Assembly: GCA_965198755.1 (NCBI GenBank)
Contig: OZ240673.1
Location: forward strand, 310,001 to 374,000
Direction: 5' to 3'
DNA from: BOG-908 sp963692875
Lineage (GTDB): Bacteria > Pseudomonadota > Alphaproteobacteria > Acetobacterales > Acetobacteraceae
Length of the DNA stretch: 64,000 nt
The notes under the pieces were generated by a model, which searched no databases, was not told where the DNA came from, and saw only the letters and a list, made by a program, of their open reading frames with translations. Shown here in pieces: positions 8,611 to 16,099 of the stretch (within the stretch, counting starts at the first letter, position 1; each line of letters starts with the position of its first letter). A program made the translations under genes and the position numbers.

Positions 8611-9417
8611 CTAAGCCGCCGCATAAGGCGGGTGGTGCAGCCCGGCCGGCGAGATGGTGAACACCTCGCAGCCCTCGTCCGTCACGCCCACCATGTGCTC
8701 GAATTGAGCGGAAAGGCTGCGGTCACGCGTCACCGCGGTCCATCCGTCGTCGAGCACCTTCACCTCCGGACGGCCGGCGTTGACCATCGGCTCGATGGTG
8801 AAGAACATCCCGGGCCGCAGCACCGGGCCTTCGCCGCGGCGGCCGAAATGCAGCACGTTGGGTGCGGCGTGGAAGCTGCGGCCGATGCCGTGGCCGCAGA
8901 AGTCGCGCACCACGCTGAAGCGGTTCGCCTCCACGTAGGTCTGGATCGCGTGGCCGAGGTCGCCGAGCGTGGCGCCGGGCTTGACCGCGTCGACCCCCTT
9001 CATCAGCGCTTGGTAGGTCACGTCGAGCAGGTTGCGTGCCCGCGTGGACAGTGCACCGGCGCCGTACATCCGGCTGGTGTCGCCGTGCCAGCCGTCGAGG
9101 ATGACGGTGACGTCGATGTTGACAATGTCGCCTTCGGCAAGCTTTTTTTCGCCCGGGATGCCGTGGCACACGACGTGGTTGATGCTGGTGCAGATCGACT
9201 TGGGGAAGCCGCGGTAGTTCAGCGGCGCCGGCACTGCGCCGTGCGCCAGGATGAACTCGTGGCACAGCCGGTCCAGCTCGGCGGTGGCCACACCGGTGAG
9301 CACGTGCGGCGCGATCATGTCCAGCGTGCGCGCCGCGAGCTGGCCGGCAGCGCGCATCCCGGCGAAATCCTCCTCGCCGTGGATGGTGATGCGCCGTGCC
9401 TCGCTGCCGCCGTCCAT
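8611..9417 (-). CDS. map: Methionine aminopeptidase, type I
   Basis: Removes the N-terminal methionine from nascent proteins in the cytosol. At 268 residues it has the normal type I length. Metal ligands are visible: NIDVTVILDGWHGDTSRMY (two Asp), CGHGIGRSFH (His), FTIEPMVNAG (Glu) and SAQFEHMV (Glu). CTSINHVVCHGIPG is the substrate-pocket signature. The ATG at 9417 follows an AAGG about 8 bases upstream. It appears to be a single-gene unit with repeat copies on both sides; the stop at 8611 lies 11 bases beyond the repeat edge. Confidence 0.93.
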   Translation of the reverse strand: MDGGSEARRITIHGEEDFAGMRAAGQLAARTLDMIAPHVLTGVATAELDRLCHEFILAHGAVPAPLNYRGFPKSICTSINHVVCHGIPGEKKLAEGDIVNIDVTVILDGWHGDTSRMYGAGALSTRARNLLDVTYQALMKGVDAVKPGATLGDLGHAIQTYVEANRFSVVRDFCGHGIGRSFHAAPNVLHFGRRGEGPVLRPGMFFTIEPMVNAGRPEVKVLDDGWTAVTRDRSLSAQFEHMVGVTDEGCEVFTISPAGLHHPPYAAA

Positions 9418-9477
9418 TCGTGTGCCTTTTATCGCTGCAAGGCTGCGAAGATGCGGTTACGCGGCTGGGGAGGCAAG

Positions 9478-9603
9478 GCAAGCGCTTCTTTTTTGAAAAA
9501 AAGAAGCAAGAAACTTTTGCTCCCCGTCGGGTGCCAGCCCTGGAGCGCGCGACAGCGGAGACAAAAGTTTTTTGGTTCTTTTTTTCAAAAAAGAACCGCT
9601 TGC
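9478..9603 (-). repeat. Double-hairpin intergenic repeat, copy 5
   Basis: Left arm GCTTC/GAAGC, right arm GGTTC/GAACC, core ending GCGCGCGACAGCGGAG. Between dac and map, both leftward. The TAG stop of the carboxypeptidase gene shares its last base with the repeat edge. Confidence 0.88.
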
Positions 9604-10685
9604 TACGCCTTCCTTGTCCGCGCCGCCCCAGCGCACCCGTGATGCCCGGTGCAAACCGCCGCGTGACGCACGCCGATCGGCGCCGCCCTCACGTGGGCTA
9701 CCGCGAGTGCGGCGTGCACCAGGTGGCCGTGCCGGTGGAACGCGGCGTAACGCAGCGCCACGCCCGGCAGCGGCGCTGCCTCGGCGCTGGCAATCAGCGA
9801 GGGCAGCCGGAACCGCGAGGGCGCATGGCGGGTGACCGGCACGCCTTCCTGGGTGAAGCCGTCGTCGAGCAGCGTTGCCATGTGCAGGTCGCGCTCCGGG
9901 TTGGAGCTGGCCCCCATCACCACGCCGATCAGACGCACGCCGCCGCGCATCGCCGAGGTGACCAGGTTGTGGCCGGCGGCCTCGGTGTAGCCGGTCTTCA
10001 GGCCGTCGGCGCCCTCGTAGGCGGTCAGCATGCGGTCGTGGTTGGGGACGGCGCGGCCGTGGAAGTAGAACACCGGCTCACTGAAGTAGTGGTAGTAGTT
10101 CGGGAAGTCGGTGATCAGGTGGTGCGCCAGCAAAGCGAGGTCGCGCGCCGAGGTGGTCTGCTCGGGGTCCGGCCAGCCGGAGGCGTTGCGGAAGGTGGAG
10201 TTGGTCATGCCAAGCGCGCGGGCGCGCAGCGTCATCAGCTGGGCGAAGCGGTCCTCATCGCCGCCGCCGATCAGCTCGCCCAGGGCGGCCGCCGCGTCGT
10301 TGGCGGATTTGGTCACCATCGCCAGGATCGCGTCGCTGACAGTGAAGTAGGTTCCCGGCAGCAGGCCGAGCTTGGACGGCTTCATCGAGGCTGCGTGCTC
10401 GGACACCGGCACCGTCTGGCCCAGCGTCAGCTTGTTGTCCCGCAGCGCTTCGAACGCCATGTACAGGGTCATCAGCTTGGTGAGGCTGGCCGGGTAGCGA
10501 AGCGAGTCGGCGTTGGCCGCTTCGAGCACTTTGCCGGAGCCGTTGTCGACGATGATGGAGCTGTAGCGGGCGGAGCCCACCTGGGCGTGGGCCTGGCAGG
10601 AGGCCACCGCCACGCATGCGGACGCGGACCAGCCTAGCCAGTTCGACCGCACGCCCCCGCAAATCCGGCGCAAGAGGGATGCCAT
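9603..10685 (-). CDS. D-alanyl-D-alanine carboxypeptidase (PBP5/6-like, S11)
   Basis: A secreted serine peptidase that trims the terminal D-Ala of peptidoglycan stem peptides. The three active-site motifs are present: PASLTKLMT (SxxK), VTKSANDAA (SxN) and DGLKTGYT (KTG). The first 33 residues are a signal peptide ending near CQAHAQ. I place the start at ATG 10685, preceded by GAAGGATGG; a TTG at 10691 is also possible. The region after about residue 280 is shorter and more Ala/His rich than the usual PBP5 C-terminal domain, and no amphipathic anchor helix is evident. The stop falls at the edge of an intergenic repeat. Confidence 0.86.
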   Translation of the reverse strand: MASLLRRICGGVRSNWLGWSASACVAVASCQAHAQVGSARYSSIIVDNGSGKVLEAANADSLRYPASLTKLMTLYMAFEALRDNKLTLGQTVPVSEHAASMKPSKLGLLPGTYFTVSDAILAMVTKSANDAAAALGELIGGGDEDRFAQLMTLRARALGMTNSTFRNASGWPDPEQTTSARDLALLAHHLITDFPNYYHYFSEPVFYFHGRAVPNHDRMLTAYEGADGLKTGYTEAAGHNLVTSAMRGGVRLIGVVMGASSNPERDLHMATLLDDGFTQEGVPVTRHAPSRFRLPSLIASAEAAPLPGVALRYAAFHRHGHLVHAALAVAHVRAAPIGVRHAAVCTGHHGCAGAARTRKA

Positions 10686-10821
10686 GTTCAAACCATCCTT
10701 CGCTGGCTGGGTCGACGCGACCTTAACGGCGGGTTTCCCCGTCTGTCCAGCACACTAGCGTGGGTTGATGTAAACCAAAGGTAAGTTCGCACGCTAACCC
10801 CACTGACGCCGACGCCGAGAG

Positions 10822-10839
10822 TATCACGAAACAGTGATA
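10822..10839. promoter_or_regulatory. Perfect dyad TATCAC-N6-GTGATA
   Basis: A perfect 6+6 inverted repeat with a six-base spacer in the divergent region between the carboxypeptidase and phasin genes. It has the size of a dimeric repressor site; no regulator is identifiable. Confidence 0.35.
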
Positions 10840-10894
10840 TATGTTTAGCCCGGGCTTCCGTGGCGATCAACAACGGATACAGGTTGGGAGCGTG

Positions 10895-10909
10895 TTGTGC
10901 GTCGCACAA
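10895..10909. promoter_or_regulatory. Candidate PhaR/PhbF operator 1 upstream of phasin promoter
   Basis: Perfect palindrome TTGTGCGTCGCACAA, containing TGC-N3-GCA, the core reported for PHB regulators of the PhaR/PhbF family. It lies 5 bases before the -35 box of the phasin promoter. Confidence 0.5.
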
Positions 10910-10914
10910 AGCTG

Positions 10915-10943
10915 TTGACGGCGTCAAAGCACTACCCTAGGTA
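10915..10943 (+). promoter_or_regulatory. Sigma-70-type promoter of the phasin gene
   Basis: TTGACG (10915-10920) and TAGGTA (10938-10943) are separated by 17 bases. Transcription would start near 10950, giving a leader of about 80 bases to the phasin ATG. Operator-like dyads flank the promoter on both sides. Confidence 0.55.
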
Positions 10944-10947
10944 GCTT

Positions 10948-10963
10948 TTGTTGCAGCGCACAA
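10948..10963. promoter_or_regulatory. Candidate PhaR/PhbF operator 2 at the phasin transcription start
   Basis: TTGTTGCAGCGCACAA again carries TGC-N3-GCA and ends with the same GCACAA as operator 1. It covers the expected transcription start, a position suited to repression. Confidence 0.5.
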
Positions 10964-11032
10964 TAAGCTGCCGACACATCTCATGCGACGGTTCGCCGAT
11001 TGTTGGAATCGTCCTGACTACTGGAGCAGGTC

Positions 11033-11536
11033 ATGATCACAAAATCAAAGGCAATCGAGGCAGCCACCGGCGAGGCCAAGAAGATCGAGGCGATGTCCCA
11101 CGAGCAGACAGTCGAGGGCATCAAGCAGGGTGCGGCCACGGCCGCTGCCGGCATCGAGCAGACGCAGGCACAGGTGAAGGAAGGCCTGGCCCGCGCGATG
11201 AAGACCGCCGAGCAGATGACGGCGTTCAGCCAGGGCAACCTGGAAGCCATGATGAAGTCCAGCCAGATCCTGGCGACAGGCTTCAGCGAGCTGTCCAAGC
11301 TGATGGCCGCCAGCGCGCGCGCTAGCCTCGACGAGACGATGAACACCGTCCGCGCCCTCGCTTCGGTCAAGTCCGTCAAGGAAGCCGTCGAGCTGCAGAC
11401 CAGCTTCGCCCGCACTTCGATGGAAAAGGCGATGAGCGAGAGCGGCAAGCTCACCGAGCACTCGCTGAAGCTGGCTGAGCAGGCGATGGCGCCGCTCTCC
11501 GCACGCGTCAACGTGGCCGTCGAGAGCTTCTCGTAA
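11033..11536 (+). CDS. Phasin family protein (PHB granule coat)
   Basis: A 167-residue, nearly all-helical protein rich in Ala, Glu, Lys and Met, with the Phasin_2 pattern: MTAFSQGNLEAMMKSSQIL, then a helix over FSELSKLMAASARASLDETM and SVKEAVELQTSFARTSMEKA. Phasins coat polyhydroxybutyrate granules and control their size. The ATG at 11033 follows GGAGCAGG. The gene has its own promoter with two PhaR-like dyads and ends at a strong intrinsic terminator, so it is a single-gene unit and probably derepressed when polymer accumulates. Confidence 0.9.
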   Translation: MITKSKAIEAATGEAKKIEAMSHEQTVEGIKQGAATAAAGIEQTQAQVKEGLARAMKTAEQMTAFSQGNLEAMMKSSQILATGFSELSKLMAASARASLDETMNTVRALASVKSVKEAVELQTSFARTSMEKAMSESGKLTEHSLKLAEQAMAPLSARVNVAVESFS

Positions 11537-11585
11537 GAACTCTGACGCTGACGATTGCCCACCCTTTGTAGGGTGGAAGCATGCG

Positions 11586-11623
11586 GCAAGGCCCGGGAGT
11601 GATCCCGGGCCTTGCGTCGTTTT
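11586..11623 (+). terminator. Intrinsic terminator of the phasin gene
   Basis: A perfect 13-base stem, GCAAGGCCCGGGA with its complement, around a GTGA loop (11586-11615), followed by GTCGTTTT. This classical GC-rich terminator is unrelated to the T/A-run hairpins of the intergenic repeat. Confidence 0.9.
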
Positions 11624-11801
11624 GGCAGAACTCGTGAGCGACGCCGGCGGCCCGCACCAGCATCTGCTCTTTTCCAGCCTGCCCGGGTTCCGATATCATG
11701 GCTGCTTCACAGCGCGGGTGCTGCCTCCATGCCGGTCCTCGGCGGAGGCGGGCGCCCGCGCAGACGGTCCGCGGCTTGAGCGGCGCCAGGATGGTCCGAC
11801 G

Positions 11802-12128
11802 ATGAGTGACAACGACAAGCGAGGCGGCGACAGCCCTGGCACCGGCGTGGTGGTCAAGGCGCGGCCGAAGACGCGCAAGCCGGCCATGTACAAGGTGTTG
11901 ATGCTGAACGACGACTACACGCCGATGGAGTTCGTCGTCCACGTGCTCGAGCGCTTCTTCCAGAAGACTCGCGAGGAGGCCACCCGCATCATGCTGCACG
12001 TCCACCGCCGCGGCGTGGGCGTCTGCGGCGTGTTCACCTACGAGGTGGCCGAGACCAAGGTGACCCAGGTGATGGACCTGGCCCGCCAGAACCAGCATCC
12101 CTTGCAGTGCACGATCGAGAAGGACTGA
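11802..12128 (+). CDS. clpS: ATP-dependent Clp protease adaptor ClpS
   Basis: Adaptor of 108 residues that delivers N-end-rule substrates to ClpAP. The core has the diagnostic YKVLMLNDDYTPMEFVVHVL, where NDD contacts the alpha-amino group of the N-degron, then EATRIMLHVHRRGVGVCGVF and YEVAETKVTQVMDLAR. The N-terminal extension (about 25 residues, Asp/Lys/Gly rich) is the flexible tail needed to alter ClpA activity. The ATG at 11802 follows AGGATGG; the frame is open further upstream but that part lacks conservation. clpA follows in the same direction after a repeat copy and a long leader. Confidence 0.93.
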   Translation: MSDNDKRGGDSPGTGVVVKARPKTRKPAMYKVLMLNDDYTPMEFVVHVLERFFQKTREEATRIMLHVHRRGVGVCGVFTYEVAETKVTQVMDLARQNQHPLQCTIEKD

Positions 12129-12145
12129 GACCGGCTAGGGGGAAG

Positions 12146-12276
12146 CAAGGCCTTCTTTTCTGAAGAAAAGAAGCAAAAGACTTTTGGTCCTGCTGTCGCG
12201 ATGGTTCTGCAGCGCGCGCCCAAGGGAACAAAAGTTTTTTGGTTCTTTTTTTCAAAAAAGAACTGCTTTACCTTGC
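12146..12276 (-). repeat. Double-hairpin intergenic repeat, copy 6
   Basis: Left arm GCCTTCTTTTCTGAAGAAAA...GAAGC, right arm GGTTC/GAACT, core CCTGCTGTCGCGATGG...CCAAGGGAAC. Lies between clpS and clpA, both rightward, and begins 17 bases after the clpS stop. Confidence 0.88.
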
Positions 12277-12598
12277 TTGATACCGACCCGAGCCGGTCGT
12301 CGGGAACTACGCTCGTCTGACGGGCAAGTCCTCGCCAGGCCGTGTTCCATCATTGTGACGGTGGCGCCAACGCGCACTCGTCAGGCAAGTGCGCAGAGTG
12401 GTGACCGCCGCCTGAAGGGTTGACCCTGACCCAAGGCTTTCACCAAGCGGAAACCATCCCCAGTTAAGTTGGACCGGCAAGCCACGCCGGTGACGATTTC
12501 TCTTTCAGGACGCCGCAAACTGCGGCCATCCTGTCATCATCCGGGTGAGGCGGGGGCAAGGGTCCCCCGGCACCAGGTGCCCAGGGGCAAGTAGCACT
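12277..12598. other. clpA leader region, no gene seen
   Basis: About 320 bases between the repeat and clpA. I found no convincing reading frame with alphaproteobacterial codon use. It must hold the clpA promoter unless transcription passes through the repeat from clpS, but I could not settle on a -35/-10 pair. GGGGCAAG, 6 bases before the ATG, may act as ribosome site. Confidence 0.5.
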
Positions 12599-14953
12599 AT
12601 GCTGTCACGCAATCTAGAACAGACACTTCACCGGTCCCTCTCCTTCGCCAGCGACCGCCGGCATGAATACGCAACCCTTGAGCACCTTCTTCTCGGGCTG
12701 GCCGACGACAGCGACGCGGCAACCGTGCTGCGCGCCTGTGGCGTGGACCTCGACAAGCTGCGCCAGGACCTGACCGAGTTCCTCGACAAGGACCTCTCCG
12801 GCCTGACCACGGACCGCACTACCGAGCCGAAGCCCACCGCCGGCTTCCAGCGCGTGGTCCAGCGCGCGGCCATCCACGTGCAGAGCTCCGGCCGCGACGA
12901 GGTTTCCGGCGCCAACGTGCTGGTGGCCCTGTTCAGCGAGCGTGAGAGCCACGCCGTCTACTTCCTGCAGATGCAGGACATGACGCGGCTGGACGCGGTG
13001 AACTTCATCAGCCACGGCATCGCCAAGGCGCCCGGCCGCGCCACCCAGCGCCCGTCCGCCAGCAGCGGCGGCCCCAGCGGCGGCGCGCCGGAGAGCCCGG
13101 ACCACGACCGCGAGGAGAAGCCGCGCGGCCGCAACCAGGATGCGCTGTCCACCTATTGCGTGAACCTCAACAAGAAAGCGCAGGCCGGCAAGATCGACCC
13201 GCTGATCGGCCGCGACCAGGAGGTGGAGCGCACCATCCAGATCCTCTGCCGGCGCACAAAAAACAACCCGCTCTACGTGGGCGACCCTGGCGTGGGCAAG
13301 ACCGCCATCGCCGAGGGTCTGGCCAAGCGCATCGTCGAGGGCGACGTGCCGGAAGTGCTGGCCAAGAGCACCATCTTCGCGCTTGACATGGGCGCGTTGC
13401 TGGCCGGCACCCGCTACCGCGGCGACTTCGAGGAGCGGCTGAAGGCGGTGGTGACCGAGCTGGAGAACCAGCCGGGTGCCGTGCTGTTCATCGACGAGAT
13501 CCACACGGTTATCGGCGCCGGTGCGACCAGCGGTGGTGCGATGGACGCCTCGAACCTGCTCAAGCCCGCTTTGGCCAGCGGTTCGCTGCGCTGCATCGGC
13601 AGCACCACCTACAAGGAGTTCCGCAACTACTTCGAGAAGGACCGCGCCCTGGTGCGCCGGTTCCAGAAGATCGATGTGGCCGAGCCGTCCATCGAGGACA
13701 CGGTGAAGATCCTCACCGGCCTTAAGCTCAACTACGAGAAGCACCACAAGGTGCGCTACACGGACGAGGCGATCCGCGCCGCGGTCGAGCTTTCGGCGAA
13801 GTACATCAACGACCGCAAGCTGCCCGACAAGGCGATCGACGTGATCGACGAGGTGGGCGCCAGCCGCATGCTGCTGCCGGAGGACAAGCGCCGCCGGACC
13901 GTCACGCTGAAGGACGTGGAAGAGATCGTGGCCAAGATCGCCCGCATCCCACCCAAGAGCGTCAGCGCCGACGACAAGGAGACGCTGCGCAACCTCGAGC
14001 GTGACCTGAAGTCCATGGTGTTCGGCCAGGACAAGGCGATCGACGCGCTGTCGGCCGCCATCAAGCTAAGCCGCGCCGGCCTGCGCGACGCGGAGAAGCC
14101 GATCGGCAACTACCTGTTCAGCGGCCCGACCGGCGTCGGCAAGACCGAAGTCGCGCGCCAGCTGTCCAGCACGCTGGGCATCGAGCTGATCCGCTTCGAC
14201 ATGTCCGAGTATATGGAGCGGCACAGTATCAGCCGGCTGATCGGCGCACCGCCAGGCTACGTGGGCTTTGACCAGGGCGGCCTGCTGACGGACGCCATCG
14301 ACCAGCACCCGCACGCGGTCCTGCTGCTAGACGAGATCGAAAAGGCCCACCAGGACCTCTACAACATCCTGTTGCAGGTCATGGACCATGGCAAGCTGAC
14401 CGACCACAACGGCAAGACGGTCGACTTCCGCAACGTCATCCTCATCATGACCACCAACGCCGGTGCGGCCGACCAGGCCAAGGAAGCTATCGGCTTCGGC
14501 AGCACGGTGCGCCAGGGCGAGGACGAGGAGGCAATCAAGCGGATGTTCACGCCGGAGTTCCGCAACCGGCTGGACGCGACCATCACCTTCGCCGGGCTCA
14601 CCGAGGAGATCGTCGGCCGCGTCGTGGAGAAGTTCGTCATGCAGCTGGAAGCCCAGCTGGCGGACCGCAACGTCACCATCGAGCTGTCGTCGGCGGCGAA
14701 GGAGTGGCTGGCCGAGCGCGGCTACGACCGACTATACGGCGCGCGTCCGCTGGGCCGCGTCATCCAGGAATACATCAAGAAGCCGCTCGCGGAAGAATTG
14801 CTGTTCGGCAGCCTGGTGCATGGCGGCGCGGTGAAGGTTGGCCTGAAGGACAGCAAGCTGGACTTCGAGTACACCGCGGCACCGCCTCAGCCGGTTGCTG
14901 ACCCCGACGAGGGCGAGGGGTCTGCGGAGCGTGAGCCGGAGACGGTGGAGTAG
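12599..14953 (+). CDS. clpA: ATP-dependent Clp protease ATP-binding subunit ClpA
   Basis: A double-AAA+ unfoldase of 784 residues that feeds substrates to ClpP. The N-domain repeats are visible (MLSRNLEQTLHRSL, EYATLEHLLLGL). First ATPase: GDPGVGKT (228-235) and VLFIDEIHTVIGAG; second: GPTGVGKT (509-516) and LLLDEIEKAH. There is no long middle domain, which separates it from ClpB. The C-terminal tail is Glu/Pro rich. Starts with ATG 12599, where the family N-terminus begins; the frame upstream to 12545 is not conserved. The stop is followed after 4 bases by a repeat copy. Confidence 0.95.
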   Translation: MLSRNLEQTLHRSLSFASDRRHEYATLEHLLLGLADDSDAATVLRACGVDLDKLRQDLTEFLDKDLSGLTTDRTTEPKPTAGFQRVVQRAAIHVQSSGRDEVSGANVLVALFSERESHAVYFLQMQDMTRLDAVNFISHGIAKAPGRATQRPSASSGGPSGGAPESPDHDREEKPRGRNQDALSTYCVNLNKKAQAGKIDPLIGRDQEVERTIQILCRRTKNNPLYVGDPGVGKTAIAEGLAKRIVEGDVPEVLAKSTIFALDMGALLAGTRYRGDFEERLKAVVTELENQPGAVLFIDEIHTVIGAGATSGGAMDASNLLKPALASGSLRCIGSTTYKEFRNYFEKDRALVRRFQKIDVAEPSIEDTVKILTGLKLNYEKHHKVRYTDEAIRAAVELSAKYINDRKLPDKAIDVIDEVGASRMLLPEDKRRRTVTLKDVEEIVAKIARIPPKSVSADDKETLRNLERDLKSMVFGQDKAIDALSAAIKLSRAGLRDAEKPIGNYLFSGPTGVGKTEVARQLSSTLGIELIRFDMSEYMERHSISRLIGAPPGYVGFDQGGLLTDAIDQHPHAVLLLDEIEKAHQDLYNILLQVMDHGKLTDHNGKTVDFRNVILIMTTNAGAADQAKEAIGFGSTVRQGEDEEAIKRMFTPEFRNRLDATITFAGLTEEIVGRVVEKFVMQLEAQLADRNVTIELSSAAKEWLAERGYDRLYGARPLGRVIQEYIKKPLAEELLFGSLVHGGAVKVGLKDSKLDFEYTAAPPQPVADPDEGEGSAEREPETVE

Positions 14954-14957
14954 GAAA

Positions 14958-15075
14958 GCAAGCAGTTCTTTTTTGAAAAAAAGAACCAAAAAACTTTTGG
15001 TCACTATGGTGCGTGCCGGTTGAACGGTCCGCGACAGCCGTAGCAAAAGTTTTTTGCTTCTTCTTTCAAAAAAGA
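14958..15075 (+). repeat. Double-hairpin intergenic repeat, copy 7
   Basis: Left arm AGTTC/GAACC; right arm a worn GCTTC stem with incomplete pairing (TTCTTTCAAAAAAGACGCG); core GGTCCGCGACAGCCG. Begins 4 bases after the clpA stop and precedes the DUF427 gene. Confidence 0.84.
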
Positions 15076-15113
15076 CGCGTCTGCGAAGCGCCGGCAAAAC
15101 AGGACAACGATAG

Positions 15114-15392
15114 ATGAAAGCCACCTGGAACGGCCACGTCATCGCCGAGAGCGATGACGTGGTGAAGGTCGAAGGCAACGCCTACTTCCCGATCTCGTCA
15201 GTCAAGCAGGACATTTTGCGCGAGAGCGCCACGCACAGCGTGTGTCCCTGGAAAGGCACCGCGTCCTACTACTCGCTGGACGTGGACGGACAGCAGAACA
15301 AGGATGCCGCCTGGTTTTATCCGGAGCCCAAGCAGGCTGCAGCCGAGATCAAGGGTCGTGTTGCGTTCTGGAAGGGTGTCACTGTCAGCTGA
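15114..15392 (+). CDS. DUF427 family protein
   Basis: A compact 92-residue protein with the DUF427 signature: WNGHVIAESDDVVKVEGNAYFP, then CPWKGTASYYSLDVDGQQNKDAAWFYPEPK and a terminal VAFWKGVTV. The fold is a small beta barrel; function is unknown. The ATG at 15114 follows AGGACAACGATAG. It converges with the Cys-rich gene on the other strand, overlapping it by 8 bases. Both proteins are of kinds I associate more with Actinobacteria, but I cannot test this here. Confidence 0.85.
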   Translation: MKATWNGHVIAESDDVVKVEGNAYFPISSVKQDILRESATHSVCPWKGTASYYSLDVDGQQNKDAAWFYPEPKQAAAEIKGRVAFWKGVTVS

Positions 15393-15966
15393 CCATCGGT
15401 GGTGACTTCGCCGCGTGTTCACGCGTAAGCCGTTCGACGCGGGTGGTGAAACGCGGGCCGTAAACCCGGAAGCAGCTGTAGACGATCTTGAGGCCGCTCG
15501 GCAGGGTTTTCGCCAGCGCCTCCAGACCCTCCACAACGTCCAGCCGTGGCATCAGCGTGGTCTCTTCAGACGGAAAAGCCACCGGCTCAGCCAGCTCGTT
15601 GCTGAGGTGCGGACATTGCCGCCGAGACCGGCGGGCACATGTCAGATGCATGGGCGGAACGTTGCCGACGTAACGGATCGCCGTCTCGCCTGCCGGGACC
15701 AGGCCGCCGGAGGCGACCGGAAATATCCAGCGGTCACCACGCGGCGTTCGTCGTCCGCACACGTGGCAAAGATGGCCGGCCATGCCCAGCCGCTGACGGG
15801 TGATGTTGAGCTGAGCGAATTTCGGCGTGCCCTGGCCCGGCTTCTGCACTTGCACGAGGTCGACGAGGCCCGGGAAATCCGTTGAGTCCTGCAGGCTGAA
15901 CGATTGCTCGGCGGTCCAGGAGACCGTCCAGGGCACCGTGTCGCCGACGCGCCAGGTTATAGGCAA
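15385..15966 (-). CDS. Hypothetical protein with CxxC...C...C (zinc-knuckle-like) segment
   Basis: About 193 residues with GC-rich third positions typical of a real gene. The middle has LCHVCGRRTPRGDRWIFPV, a gap, then MHLTCARRSRRQCPHLS, giving four Cys spaced like a small zinc site. I recall similar Cys patterns in uncharacterised actinobacterial proteins, but this is from memory. The C-terminal third is mixed alpha/beta with no motif. The start is not secure: the first usable codon is TTG 15966, one base from the edge of a repeat copy, with no ribosome site; an internal ATG before GHLCHVCG is the alternative. Confidence 0.55.
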   Translation of the reverse strand: MPITWRVGDTVPWTVSWTAEQSFSLQDSTDFPGLVDLVQVQKPGQGTPKFAQLNITRQRLGMAGHLCHVCGRRTPRGDRWIFPVASGGLVPAGETAIRYVGNVPPMHLTCARRSRRQCPHLSNELAEPVAFPSEETTLMPRLDVVEGLEALAKTLPSGLKIVYSCFRVYGPRFTTRVERLTREHAAKSPPMVS

Positions 15967-15967
15967 G

Positions 15968-16094
15968 GCAAGCAGTTTTTTTTTGAAAAAAAGAACCAAA
16001 AAACTTTTGTTCCCTGGGGTACACGCTGCAGAAACCTCCGCGACAGCAGGACCAAAAGTCTTTTGCTTCTTTTCTTCAGAAAAGAAGGCCTTGC
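15968..16094 (+). repeat. Double-hairpin intergenic repeat, copy 8
   Basis: Left arm GTTTTTTTTTGAAAAAAAGAAC (AGTTC type with a C-to-T change), right arm GCTTCTTTTCTTCAGAAAAG...AAGG, core TTCCCTGGGG...CCGCGACAGCAGGACC. Lies between the ClC gene and the Cys-rich gene, both leftward. Confidence 0.88.
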
Positions 16095-16099
16095 TTGCT

